Source: Paroedura picta (Eukaryota; Chordata; Lepidosauria; Squamata; Gekkonidae). Taken from it: a DNA stretch of 64,000 bases. Under the pieces are notes generated by a model. That model saw only the letters and a program-made list of their open reading frames with translations, did not search any database and was not told the DNA's origin. Of the stretch, positions 52,534-63,741 are shown piece by piece; within the stretch, counting starts at the first letter, position 1, and each line of letters begins with the position of its first letter. The stretch covers positions 22,924,765 to 22,988,764 of the forward strand of contig NC_135369.1 in NCBI RefSeq assembly GCF_049243985.1, in the 5' to 3' direction. Both the position numbers and the translations under genes were made by a program.

Positions 52534-55399
52534 TCAGCTACAGATACCCTCTGTGAACTCCTGAAGAGTGGTCTCTCCCCATTTCCCATCCACAAGTAGG
52601 CAGGAAGGTCTGTGATTTAGGGGACCAGAGTCCTTGAAAGATCCTTTTTGGAAGGTGATACTTCCCTCCAGCATCGTCAAACCTTGCGCCTGGCACAATG
52701 CCTCAGCCTCCTTGAGACTGTCCATGGCCAGCAAGCGGGCCAGGCGCTCCAGAGGGTAGCGGCAGTTCTTGCTGCTGAAGCCGTGGCTGAAGGTGAGCAG
52801 GGCAAGGTAGCGGGCCCTGGCCACGTGTGGATGGAGGGCACAGCTCTGCAGGTAGGGTAGCTCCCGAGCCAGGCAGAAGAAACGGGCAAAGTTGCGTTCT
52901 AAGTAAGCCAGGTTGATTGCCCGCGCTATGGAAAGTTCAGGGGTAGTTCGGATGTTATGTGGGAGCTGTAAAATCTGCCAGAGAGCATCCGGGGAGCCTG
53001 TGGATAGGAGAGGAAAGCAACATAAGGTCACAGTCAGGTTATTTTCAATCCTTAACAGCCAGCCTTGCTCAATATTTTATTTAATTACTTATTTTAATAT
53101 TTGTTTATTCAACACATTTATTAGCAGCCTTTCCACTTTGCAAAATGCAAGGCACCTTGGGTGCATGTTAATTATCATCAAGTAGCTTCTGACTTATTTA
53201 TTACATTTGTATACCACCCTCCTATGAATTTATTTTATTTATTTTATTTATTGGATTTATAGCCCGCTGCTCGAGAAAATTAGCTTCCAGCAGGTCACAT
53301 AAAAGAAAATCCATAAAATAAAATTCAATAAAGCCCCATTAAAACCCAATTACAATACACAAAAATCTTGACAGGTAGCAAAAAATCCTGTGTCCCTCCT
53401 TAAAACCGGAAGACCCTTGAAAGGGCAGCATGGGGGAAAGCAAGGTGTTTGGTACCAGATGTTCAGGTACCAATGCTAAGGGGGACCCATATCACCTGCT
53501 CTTGCACTAGCCCCTACCGTAAACCTGGTGGAAGAGCTCCGTTTTCCAGGCTCGACGGAAAGCAGTAAGCTCTCAGAGGGCCCACAGCTGCTCCGGGAGC
53601 TCATTCCACCTGATAGGGCCCAGGACCAAAAAGGACTTGGCCCTGGTCAAGGCCAGGTGAGCATCCCTGGGGACAGGAATGATCAGCAAGTTGGTACCTA
53701 CAGCGCGCAAGGCCCTGCAATGGACATAGGGCAGAAGATGGTCCCTCAGGTATGTGGGTCCCAGACCGTTTAGGGCCTTAAAGTTCAACACCAAGACCTT
53801 GAACTTAATCCAGGCCACAACTGGCAACCAAAGCAGCCGCCTCAGCACAGGCTGGCTATGGGCATCCAAAACACCCTACTGTTAGCAGACTTGCTCAGGT
53901 CTTCTTTTACTGAGTCCCAGGGCATCTTAGTGGGGACATAGTTTGTTTTGGAATTTTTTAATAGTTGCTTTATTTACATTGCAAGCTGCCCAGCAATGTA
54001 AATAAAACTATTAAAAATACTAAGAAGACCACAGTCTCTGCCATCATGCAACGCGTGCTGCCAGGAAAGGGTCCCCCCCATCCACCTGGGAGCATGCCTC
54101 ATTGAAATGGTGTGTGTGTGTGTGTGTGAGAATTGAGATTAAGCCCACCCAGGTTCCCACACACTGCAAAAAACAAAGAAAATGTGGAAAAGTTGCTTTC
54201 CTTTCTAAAGAACCCACCCAACATTTAGAGAACGCTTCAAATGCTCAAAGCCCTTCTCACACATTCTTATACAACCCTTACAACACCCCTGCAAGGCAGA
54301 CCACTCTGATTATTCCTGTACTCCATAAGATCCGGGAAAGAGAAGAAAGGCATTGTCCCAGGCTTCCTGAAGACTGCAGCAGAGCGGGGCCCGGCCCGGA
54401 CCCCTCTGCCACCACACCTCTTGTCCACGACCCCACACACCTTTACTCACCTAGGTTGTACAGCAAGAAGAGCGCTTGGAAGAGGGGCTCGGCGTCGCTG
54501 CCGCGGTCCTCCTCCTCCTCCTGGCCCCGGTAGGCGCGGCGCAAGGCGGCGAAGCACTCCTGGACCTGGGCCCTGTGCAGGTGGGCGTCGAAGCGGGCGG
54601 GCGGCTCCGCGCAGAGCTGGTGTCCGGCGCGGAGCAGGTAGACGAGCGAGCGCTCGAGGACCGCGGCGCAGGGCCGGCCGGACACGCGCTGCACGGTGAG
54701 GTCGAGGCGCACGGCGCGCAGGCGGTCGGAGACGAAGGCGCACTGCTCGGCGGCGGACACGTCGGGCCGCCCGCGGGCCGCTTCGCCCAACAGGTGCCGC
54801 ACCGTGGCCAGCAGCACCGGCGGCGGACGCAGCTCCTCGGGCCGCGGGCGCTCCTTGCCGGCGGCCGGCCGCGAGTACTCCTTCACCGCCTGCTCGGGCG
54901 GCCCCCGCTCCAGGACGTGCAGCCGGCCCTGGCGCCGCCGCCGCGCCAGCTCGCCCGCCGGGCACATCTCCAGGCAGGTGCCCGTCGGGGCCTCCTCGAA
55001 GACCCCCATGCGGTGGCAGGTAGGCCGAGGGACGGCCCCAAGCCCCGTCGCCGGGAAAGGAGCAGCCGTGCCGGGCTCTGGCCCGTGGATCCTCCCCGGT
55101 CGGCCCAGAGGGGGAGCTCCGCCGGAGAGACGCTTTGGAGTGCCCGAGCCCACCGCGAGAGATGGAAGAGGTGGAGCCGGAGGGGTTTCCCAGGCAAATC
55201 CTTCTGATCGAAGCGCGCCTGTGCCGGATATTGGCTTTGCCGCTGCCTGCGAAGCAAAACTACGAACCGACCCCTTGAGATCTGCGTCCAGCAGCACCGG
55301 AGAAGCTGTGGGAATGTGCAAGCTCTGCAGCGTGCACGATTCAGCGGCGTAAGAAGAGTAATCCTGCAGGGGGCACGGAAGGAGCTCAGTGGTTAGCAT
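52534..55399 (-). CDS. SAC3D1: SAC3 domain-containing protein 1
   Basis: SAC3/GANP-family protein linked to centrosome duplication and spindle assembly. Two exons: 55399-54451 and 52997-52534; the split Gly codon closes in ...LLYNLG/SPDALWQ. Family motifs in order: PTGTCLEMCP, then VKEYSRPAAGKERPRPEELR, then VLLATVRHLLGE, then SDRLRAVRLDLTVQ, then LFQALFLLYNLG at the exon join, then the C-terminal helical part (AYLERNFARFFCL, LPYLQSCALHPH, EAEALCQAQGL). Exon 1 is very GC-rich. The start is uncertain. An ATG at 55462 overlaps a CCAAT box and is probably upstream of transcription. ATG 55399 gives 470 residues, while ATG 55009 (MGVFEEAPTG) gives 340 residues and begins right before the conserved part. 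The gene is followed by SNX15 on the same strand, a pairing also seen in human 11q13. Confidence 0.9.
53196..53880 (-). mobile_element. L2-like LINE, C-terminal and 3' end, in SAC3D1 intron
   Basis: Minus strand encodes RRLLWLPVVAWIKFKVLVLN, FKALNGLGPTYLRDHLLPY, and RWNELPEQL, the conserved C-terminal tail of L2/CR1-type ORF2. The 3' end carries AATAAA-type repeats (53230-53270). The reading frame is open for about 95 codons. Confidence 0.8.
53954..54018. repeat. Imperfect hairpin in SAC3D1 intron
   Basis: TTTTTAATAGTT and TTTATTTACATTGC pair with GCAATGTAAATAAA and ACTATTAAAAA around a 10-base loop. Confidence 0.85.
54105..54129. repeat. TG microsatellite
   Basis: (TG)n, about 12 units, in the SAC3D1 intron. 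Confidence 0.9.
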
Positions 55400-55475
55400 A
55401 GTTAGAAGAGGAACTTCCGGGAATGTTTCGAATGCTCTCCTTTTGTGTCCTGATTGGCTCATTTGGAGGCGTGTT
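55400..55475 (-). promoter_or_regulatory. SAC3D1 promoter
   Basis: A CCAAT box (AGCCAATCA on minus, about 55450-55458) and an ETS-type CTTCCGGG (about 55411-55418) lie just upstream of the ATG at 55399. These suggest transcription starts near 55350-55400. Confidence 0.45.
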
Positions 55476-55850
55476 CCTGTTTTGACTCCACTTCCTCCCT
55501 GTTTGCCTCCAGAACTCAACAGGCCGAATTAACAACTCAAGAGAACTGTTAGTTGGACTGTTATCTCTCTCTCTTCTTTCTACACAAAGTTGTTTCTCTT
55601 CACAATAAAACTTTTATTATTTTAAGCATCCTAGTGCTTTAATCCTCTTTGCAAATTTAAACTCTGCCAACAGAGACCGCTGTTTCACAGGGTCAGGTTT
55701 CCAGAGTTAAAAGTGCGGGGGCAAACAGGCGCAGCAGTCCCGATCAAGGGGGAAACAGTGTTCAAACAAATTGCAATGATGATCTGACTCCAATGGTGAT
55801 GAGAAAGAAATTTTACTTACAAAAACAGAAGTACATCTTATGTGACATAT

Positions 55851-56060
55851 TCATGTAGGTACATTTAAGTTATTATGAATAGATTCACTCCAAAAAAGAT
55901 TAACTTGCTGGTACTTGAAGTCTCCTGGCATAATAACATTATCTGCTTTAGTCACCTCTCCGATTTCCTTTTCCATCACAAGATTACCTTCAAGGATTTG
56001 ATCAGGTGGGCAATCATATACCTTCGCTGTTACATAATTCTTAGGGCTTAGTATTTCCAC
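55851..56060 (-). mobile_element. CR1-like LINE endonuclease fragment
   Basis: Minus strand encodes KADNVIMPGDFKYQQVNLF, resembling the endonuclease motif GDFNYP..NW of CR1/L2 LINEs (N changed to K). Short and isolated. Confidence 0.5.
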
Positions 56061-57057
56061 CCATATAGCTTCTGTTGAAGAGTGAATATCCCTTGTTTTC
56101 TAATTTATCGGATTCTATGCCCTACTTGATGTACAGCGTAACACCTTCACCTACCCATTTCTCCCTGTTCTGCCTATAGCGCTTATACCCAGGAATTACT
56201 GTATTCAATAGAGTTTCCACATTCCGCCATGTTTCTGAGATACCTGACTTGTCCGATGAAAGGAGCTTTGACTCTTGAAAGCTTATACCCTGGTATAGTG
56301 GCTAAAAACAGCAGCCTCTAACCTGGAGGGCTGGATTTGATTCCCTGCTCCTCCACATGCAGCCGAGTAACCTTGGGGTAGTCACACCTGTTAGAACTGT
56401 TCTCTGTTAAGACCATGAAACTGGTTGTCCTGTGTTGCTGGGAGCCTCATAGTGCCTCTTGTCCCCCTTCCCTTCCCTGGAATTTGTTTTGAACTACAGC
56501 AGCTGAACGCTTCTCCCTACAGCCAGAAGCTACGTAAGCTGCCAGAGCTGCCATATGGCCCAGCTAGTCATGATTCCACCCCCCAACAACAAGCACTTTG
56601 AATCTATGCAGCACTGATGGAATGGAGTTCAGTGTTTTTGGAGGAGGGGCAAGTGGGAGTCAGGTGTCAGCTTTGGTGCTGGAAGGTCCAGCCAGAGTAT
56701 TCCTTTCTTGCATCATCTATATGTCCTTAAGTGGAATGTTTGTGGACAAGGAGATTTGCATGGTTCATCCTCTGGCTACAGTCCTGAGCACAATCTGCAG
56801 AAGAATATGTGCTATTGAACTTAGCAGGACATAATTCTGAGTCAATACGTATGGGATTGCACCATCTGTTTCCTCCAGGTGATCACTGACAAAGCAGTGG
56901 GAAAAGGAAAGCCAAATGGAGCACACCTGTTGGCAAAGGTGGTTTCAAGCAGGTAGCCGTGTTGGCCTGCAGGAACACTGTAAAGACCACTAAGATTTCC
57001 AGGGTATCCGACAAAAGTTTTTGACTCTCAACAGCTAATGCCCTAGAATGTGGGAAT

Positions 57058-57330
57058 TACCAGCATTCCACAGGGCCTGTAAGACGGAGCTCTTCCGCCA
57101 GGCTTATAACTGAGGCCGGGCGGAAAGAAGATCAGCCCCCCCCCCTCACAAACTGGCGGTAGAGAGTGTCACCCCCCCTCCTGTAGTTGAGGATGCGGAG
57201 ACCAAATGAGCAGATTAAGCCATCGCTGTTGCCATTATTGTAAATTATCGGATCTTATTGTTATTTTATGGTTTTAGGGGACGGGGTTATGTAAGCCGCC
57301 TCGAGCCTTCGGGGGGAGGTGGGGTATAAC

Positions 57331-57373
<43 letters not shown>

Positions 57374-57390
57374 TAATAATAAAATAATAA
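57058..57390 (+). mobile_element. LINE 3' end with AAT microsatellite
   Basis: TGTAAGACGGAGCTCTTCCG encodes the usual C-terminal CKTELFRQAY-like end, then TGTAAGCCGCCTCGAGCC, GGGGTATAACTATAATAAT and an (AAT)n run to 57390. Confidence 0.75.
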
Positions 57391-58093
57391 TAGAAATCTT
57401 TAACAAAGTTTGAGTCCAGTAGCTCCTTTAAGACCACAAAATTTTATTCAAGATATAAGCTTTCGTGAGTAAGCACACTTCTTCAGATATGAAATCTTGT
57501 TAGTCTTTAAGGTGGCACTGGAGGTCTCAAATCTTACTCTGTTGATGAAGCAGCTCACAGGTACAACACACAATGGCTGGGATATGTCTGGCTCCTCTTA
57601 TGGAGTCGGGTGGATCTTTCCTTTTCCCCATATATTTCGCTTCGTAACCAATACATTACTCCCTGGATTGATCAGCTACAGAATATTTCCAAATAACAGA
57701 AAATGAAGATCTTGTTGTCAGGCTAGGTTTAAAAAGTATACGTGAGTTAGCCACATTTATCTATGCTGTTATGAATCATGTATAAAATATTCTGATGCAT
57801 ATCTTGTAGGCTGTTAAGTCACAGGGAAAGGAAATGGCATGGATTATTAACAACTTGCCCCACAGAGGTACGATTTCTAACCATGGTTCTTATAAGAAAA
57901 GCCATGTTTAATCAAGCCAATGGCCCTTTCGGTAAAACACTGTGTGTTAAAAAAGGTCAAAACCCAGGTGCCATCAGGAGGTCCACCAGCATGGTCAGAA
58001 CTCCAGAAGCACCAAGAATACAGAGAGCGCCACCTTGAGGCTAATAATCTCTGCTCCAGATGTTTATCCAGTCCCCTCTTGAAGTTGTCTATG

Positions 58094-58455
58094 TTTGGTG
58101 TAGTGGTTAGGAGCACTGACTTCTAATCTGGTGAGCCAGGTTTGATTCCCCGCTCCCCCACATGTAGCCAGCTGGGACTCGCCACAGCACTGATAAAGCT
58201 GTTCTGACCACAGGGCTCTCTCAGCCTCACCTCCCTCACAGGGTGTCTGTTGTGGAGAGAGGAAAGGGAAGGCAATTGGAAGCTGCTTTGAGACTCCTTC
58301 GGGGAGAGAAAAGCGGCATAGAAGAACCAACTCTTCCTCTTCTACCTCACAAGGTGTCTGTTGTGGAGAGAGGAAAGGGAAGGCTATTAGAACCTGCTTA
58401 GAGACTCCTTCTGGGAAAGAAAAGTGGCATATAAGAACCAACTCTTTTCCTCTCC
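58094..58455 (+). mobile_element. tRNA-derived SINE with partly duplicated tail
   Basis: TGGTGTAGTGGTTAGGAGC, box B GGTTTGATTCC, a normal tail to about 58345. The last third (CAGGGTGTCTGTTGTGGAG onward) is repeated at 58345-58455. Confidence 0.8.
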
Positions 58456-58557
58456 TTTTTAACCACCACATCCTGCGGCAGTGAATTCCATGTGTTAATA
58501 ACTCTTTGGGTGAAGAAGTACTTCCTTGTCCTAAGCTCACTGCTCATCAATCTCATT

Positions 58558-58775
58558 CTACCCCGGCTTTGTGGCTCAGTAGAAAAGTCTCTGCTTGGCA
58601 TGCAGAAGGTCCCAGGGTCAGTCCCCCAACTCTCCTGTTCAAAGGACCAAGCAGTAGTTGATGTGAGAGGCCTCTGCCTAAGACCCTGGAGAGCAGCTGC
58701 CAGTCTGGCTGGACAATACTAACTGTGATGGACCAAGACCCTTTATTGTGTGAAGCAATTTCATGTACGGAGCGG
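58558..58775 (+). mobile_element. tRNA-derived SINE, second family
   Basis: TTTGTGGCTCAGTAGAAAAG, CTTGGCATGCAGAAGGTCCC, GAGACCCTGGA-like CCTGGAGAGCAGCTGCC, tail GAAGCAATTTCATGTA. Confidence 0.75.
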
Positions 58776-59298
58776 GGTTCTGAGTTCCATTAGCTTCAGA
58801 GAAAAACCTTGATCCAGCGGCATCACTCTAGGCAGAAAGCAGTTTTGAACTTGCGTTTTCCACTTTCAACCCGAGGGAGGGAGCCTGCAGGAACAGGGAG
58901 GCCTCTCTGTCCTCTCCCGGTATTTAGCATCTGGGTGCTACAATTCTTGCATCATCTCCCAAAGATGTGAATGTCCCACTCCCCTTTCCCCCACATCCCC
59001 ACCCCACAGAGTGAACATCCAAAGCAAAAGTAGATGCCATGGGTATAAATTAAAAGTGCATTGGGAAGGTTTACAAACAGGTCCTTGGACAGTGTAAGTT
59101 AAATCCTCCGCCCACCAACAGTACAGCCAGGGAATGTGAAGTTGAGGGTTCAAGTCTGCTCCGTCCAGTCAGGGCCAGGAGAAGGGTAGTGGCAGCAGAA
59201 GGAGCAGGCTGGTCTCTTCCTAAGGCGGCGGCGGCAGCAACGCAGCCAGGGCCACCACACTGGCATTTGCCCACCAGGAGTGCCTCAGGAGCCGCCTC

Positions 59299-62200
59299 TC
59301 AAAGGTGGAGATGCTTCAGGTGTTGCTGAAAGATCTCCTCAGCCCTCCGCAGGTATTCGGCTGTTTTCTTCTTCACGGCTTCCCTGCGGGCTGCATCTGG
59401 GTCTCCTGAAAACAAGAAGGAAGGAGTGGGGTATAGGGTGGGCCCTCCAAGCTCAGAGCTCTTCATAGCAACAGCCCAAAAAAACGCTGTACTATCAAAA
59501 CACATTAAGAGCAGAATCTACTGTTCAGGTACAAGAAAGGCCAATACGCAGTGAGAAGAAGCACCCCCCCCCCCCGAAATTAATCCAAGTACATTTTTTC
59601 CTCCTCCAACCCAAGTCCAGTTTTCACCCCACCAGAGTTTGTGAAAAAAATCAATTTGAGCGTGGCCACTACACCAAGCTGGCTCTTGTTAGGAGTGGTT
59701 AGGAGCGTGGTGTAACAGTTAGGAGTGCGGACTTCTAATCTGGCAAGCCAGGTGCCCACGCAAGCAGCACCCTTTTAAATGATGCAACATGAGCATCAAT
59801 GCAATTAAGAATCCCTTTTTTAAAGGAGCACTGATTTTTTAAATGTTCTCAGGGGAGCAGAGATGCTTTAGTAATCTGTCCAGTTCCATACAGACAAGAC
59901 GGAATTGATACCCGTCTGGGCTGCCATCATCCAGAAGCAGAACCTTCCCTCCATACTGGAAAGAAGATGGAGCATCCCTCCAATGAAGGCTCAAATGCAA
60001 ACCATGCACATCAAGACACACTTCACTGCTCCCAAAAAGAAGAACCATTCATTAAAATGAGAGGGAGACCCAGATACCTCAAAAGGAGAGGTGAAGTTGG
60101 TGGACACTAGATTCAGAACGAAAAAAAGGAAATCCTTTACACATTGAATGATTAAAAATGTGGAATTTGCTGCCAGAGGATGTAGTTATGGGCAGTTTTT
60201 AAAGGGGATTAGAAAGATCCATGGAGGATTGGTCTATCAATGGGTACTAGCCATGATGACTAAAGGGAGTCTCCAAGTTCAGAAGCAGTTAAGATCTGAA
60301 TCTCAGTGCCAGGAAGAACCATAAGGGGAAGGCCTTGGCCTCTATGCTCTGTTGTTGGCCCTCCAGAGAAACTGGTGGGCCACGGTGTGAGACTGGATGC
60401 TGGGCTAGGCAGACCATCGTCTGATCCATCAGGGTTCTTCTTACATTCTTATCAGGGAAAGGTCTCAGCCTCTATGCCCTGTTATTGGTCCTCCAGCAGA
60501 ACTGGTTGTCTACTGTATGAGACAAGATGTTTGACTAGATGGACCACTGGCCTGATCCAGCAGTCCTCTCCTTATGTTCTTATGAGGAGAAGGCCTCAGC
60601 CTCTATGTCCTGTTGCTCTTTGAGACAGGATGCCGGACTAGCTGGAACAGAGGTCTGATCCCACAGAGCTCTTTCTATATTCTAACTTACAGTCCATCCT
60701 TACTTGAAAAAAAGTCCAAATAAACATTCTGAGGACTGCAGTCTTGTGTCCTGCAGGGCTCCTAGATAAGACAGCACAGCACGGCTATCCAGCTCCCTCA
60801 CCCCCTCACATGGGGTGAAGTCGCAGGACCAGCTCTCCACCTCAGTCAAACAATCCCCGTACCTTGCAGGCCCTGAAGCAGCAAGTCAACGCCGCTGCGA
60901 TAGCCACGGAAAGCTCCCTCGTAGTCTTCAGCTGCTTCGCTCTCCAAAGCATGCTTGATACGCTTGGTGGCCAAAGGCAGGTATGCACCAGGATCTGAGG
61001 CCACTGCTCCTGCCTGGGATGGCTGTAGAATTCCAGTGGTTGGTGGAGAAGGTGCTGGAATGTCTTCCAAGGAAGCATGAGCAGGGGACGAGCTGGCTGC
61101 ATCTGAAACTGAAAAACAGGGAGAAGAACGGGAACACAAATTCCTTGTCTTTCCCCTCCTGGCTTGACAACTCTGTTTGTACACACACAACCTTAAGTGA
61201 AGGCCTTTACGGCCCTGGCCTGTTAGAACGCTCTGCCTAATGAGCTAGACCCTGCAGGATCTTAAGACAGTTCTTCGGGGCCTATAAGACAGAGCTGTCC
61301 CACCAGACCTATGGCTGAGGCCTACAAAGACTCTCTGACCTCCGTATCTGAGATAGCCAAAACACCCAACTATTGACCAGTAATGATGCACTTGATGTAT
61401 CCCTCCCCAATGAGAAGGAGGTGGCCCTTTTGGAAACTGTTGTTTTTTATTGTTAATTTTAATAAATGAAACCAGTTTTTATGTTTATTTTATTATGTTA
61501 GGGGCCAAGCCCGTTGCACTCAGGAATACAACAAGCACTAGATTAGGGGGATAGAGTGGAAGAACTCTGCGGACAGCTGCCCTATCCCCCAGGACCTGGA
61601 AGCTATTAGGGAACTCACCGACAGGGGCAGCTCTCACATGGCAGGGATCTGCAGCCTCCGAGCCTCAGAGGGAAGTGGAAGGAGGAGGGGTGGTCAGGGG
61701 TGGGGGACAGAAGGTGATTGATTGGCCACTGGGCAGACAGGCAAGCCAATTGGAGGAAGAGGCACTCAGGGGCGTGACAGCTGCCCTGAGTGGGTGCTAA
61801 ACGCTGAGTGGCACTGAATACATGAGACACAGTCCTCCTCCAATCAGTTTTTATGTTTATTGTATTTTATTATGTAATGTTATATTATTATGTTGTGAAC
61901 CACCCTGAGCCCCAAAGGGAAGGGCAGCATATAAACCAAAAATAAATATAAATAAGTAAATCATTTAAAAATCATAATGTAAATTTGCATTAGATCCAAA
62001 AATGCATTGTTAAGTATTTTACCTACAGGTATACCGAAACGTGGTGCAGAATTTTTCTTCTACACAAGAACTGCGGCAAGATTTATCATCACTTCCAGCT
62101 GCAAGCAGCAGCAAGGTCCACACATAGTTAGCTGTTGTGGCTAAACAAACACATCTGATCAACTAGGGACCCCCAGAAGGCTTTCAAAAGTGTTGGGACA

Positions 62201-63741
62201 AATATCTGAAATATCTGCAAGCTCTCCCTTCTTTCTGTAATCTTTCTGTAAAATGTATTAAAAAATAAGAATAACCATAAGATGGCCCTGCCAAAGACAC
62301 TCTCCAGCAGGAGATTCACGGAGGAGCTTGGACACACACACACACACACCGAAGACTGACCCACACTTGGCCAAAACCACACAGCTGCCCACTGGCAGCC
62401 TCCATCAACCCACCTACCTTCCTCAGCGAAGGGGTCAAACAGGGCCAGCTCCTGGACCGACAGGGGGCAACGGGAAGGCGAGCTCATTTCCTTCTGTTCT
62501 TCTTCCTCCTCTTCTTCCTCCTCCCCAGCACAAGCAAAGAGAGCATCCAGGGCTTCATCTTCACATTTTCGGGGTGAGGAGTGGTCCCCTGTGCCAAAAA
62601 CACTGATTAGGCTAGAACAGGGGTGGCCAAAACATGGCTCTCCGGATATCCATGGACTACAATCACCATGTGCCCCTGCTAGCAGGGGTCATGATAACTG
62701 TAGTTCATGGACATCTGGAGAGCCACAGTTTGACCATCCCTGGGCTAGGCAATGATTGGGGGAGGGGATGATGGGCCTTCAAAGCAGGCAGGTAGGGATA
62801 CAGGAAGCTTCTCCCATTCCCTCCTGGCCCAGGAGTGGGTCCCTGGGGAGTGGGTCCTAGAATCATAGGGTTGGAAGGGACCTCATGGGTCATCTAGTCC
62901 AACCCCCTGCACTATGCAGGACACTCCTCCTCCCCACAAGCCGAAGGCCATGTCAGTTCCAGATTTAAAGCTGAAGCTCTCCCTCCTGCTTTGGATTCCA
63001 GAGTCCTCTGCAAGCTGCCACAGTGCATGTGCAGGCCTCTGAAGCTGCACGTTAGGACCCGGAGGGCCTCATTATCCTCACCAGAAGCCCCATGGGAGTC
63101 AACAGTCCTCACTCCAAGCCTCGCAAGCTCCTGATCTTCCGTACTTGGAAAGACCTGCCTATTGGCACTTATGTTTTGTACCAAAGCATGCAAAAAGGAA
63201 GGATGGCCCTGGAGCCAGCTCTACAGAAGCCTGCATTAATGTGGGAGAGGAGAAATCTTCCATTTGCCCTGCACATCTCCATTGCAACGCTAATAAGCAG
63301 CTCCCTACAAAAGGCGAGTAGATCAGAAAATTCAGCCTAGCATCTCACATGAAGCTGCCTTCTGCTGAGTCAGGCCCTAGATCCCTCAAGATCAGAATTG
63401 TCTTCTCAGACTGGCAGCAGGGTCTCCAGGGTCTCAGGGAGAGGTTTTTCACATCACCTGCGACCCTTTTCCATGCCAAGTAGGTGCTCTAAAACAGTTC
63501 CTTTAACAGGCAAAGCCCAAAAGGCCATACCTCCTTCTTTCACTGGGGGCTCCAGATCACAGTCTTCCCTTGCTGTAGTGCTGCAGTGATCATGCTCTGA
63601 GTGCAGGTCCAGGAGTCCCTGGTCCACGTCAGACGCCAGAGCATCCTCGCCAGGCTCCACTCCTTCTGACGGCACGGGGATCAGAGGGGGAGGCAGAGAA
63701 GGCAGGTCACAGTTTTCCAAAGGCCTCCTCCCCTCCCCACC
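59299..63741 (-). CDS. SNX15: Sorting nexin-15, C-terminal part (PX exons beyond window)
   Basis: Endosomal sorting protein with an N-terminal PX domain and a C-terminal MIT domain. Exons seen (minus): 63741-63531, 62588-62418, 61102-60863 and 59405-59299 (stop 59301-59299); phases close, 242 residues. The first visible exon begins GGEGRRPLE and continues PPPLIPVPSEG, matching the human GGEVTRPLE...PPPLIPTPP just after the PX domain. ELALFDPFAEE matches the human ELALFDPFSKEE. The last two exons form the MIT domain (YEGAFRGYRSGVDLLLQGLQ, then REAVKKKTAEYLRRAEEIF). A run of nine Glu residues lies in exon 62588-62418. No exon is seen in 63742-64000, so the PX domain lies to the right. Confidence 0.95.
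60180..60690 (+). mobile_element. CR1-like LINE 3' end with about 129-bp tandem repeat
   Basis: Leader TGGGTACTAGCCATGATG, then three tandem units of about 129 bases starting near 60325, 60454 and 60584. Each runs from GGCCTCTATG-type sequence through TGATCCAGCAG to TTCTTAT. In a SNX15 intron. Confidence 0.8.
61195..61960 (+). mobile_element. LINE 3' end split by another repeat
   Basis: C-terminal/3' LINE sequence (61195-61485) and its tail (61855-61960, ACCACCCTGAGCCCC, GGGCAGCATATAAACC) flank an insertion of about 360 bases. CAGTTTTTATGTTTAT is present on both sides, consistent with a target duplication. In a SNX15 intron. Confidence 0.65.
62618..62742. mobile_element. hAT-type MITE with 8-bp target duplication
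   Basis: CAGGGGTGGCCAAAACATGG ... CACAGTTTGACCATCCCTG; flanks GGCTAGAA and GGCTAGGC agree at 6 of 8. In a SNX15 intron. Confidence 0.85.
62858..62935 (-). mobile_element. CR1 LINE 3' end
   Basis: Reverse: AGAATCATAGGGTTGGAAGG, CATCTAGTCCAACCCCCTGC. In a SNX15 intron. Confidence 0.8.
63344..63480 (-). mobile_element. tRNA-derived SINE, second family, partial
   Basis: Reverse: ACATGAAGCTGCCTTCTGC, GAGTCAGGCCCTAGATCC, CAGACTGGCAGCAGGGTC. It ends about 50 bases before a SNX15 exon (63531). Confidence 0.65.

Larger units (their letters stand above)
55475..59298. other. SAC3D1-SNX15 spacer
   Basis: No host gene seen. It holds a CR1-like endonuclease fragment (55851-56060, -), a variant hammerhead-like repeat (about 56245-56285), and SINE copies (about 56290-56500, 58094-58455, 58558-58775, all +). 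A LINE 3' end with an AAT microsatellite (57058-57390) and a dispersed repeat (57400-57530, -) lie between them. SNX15 3' UTR must occupy the right end. Confidence 0.65.

Noticed and set aside
53573-53869. Host exon within the SAC3D1 intron
   Set aside because: The open frame matches the conserved C-terminal tail of L2/CR1-type LINEs and is followed by a LINE 3' end, and SAC3D1 splices cleanly across it.
54476-55352. Long + strand open frames opposite SAC3D1 exon 1
   Set aside because: GC-rich antisense shadows of SAC3D1; no family resemblance and no splice context.
61500-61850. Solo LTR of a retrovirus-like element
   Set aside because: The short direct repeat flanking it is about 16 bases, too long for LTR integration. 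No TG...CA ends or LTR signals are clear; it fits a retroposed or other non-LTR insert better.
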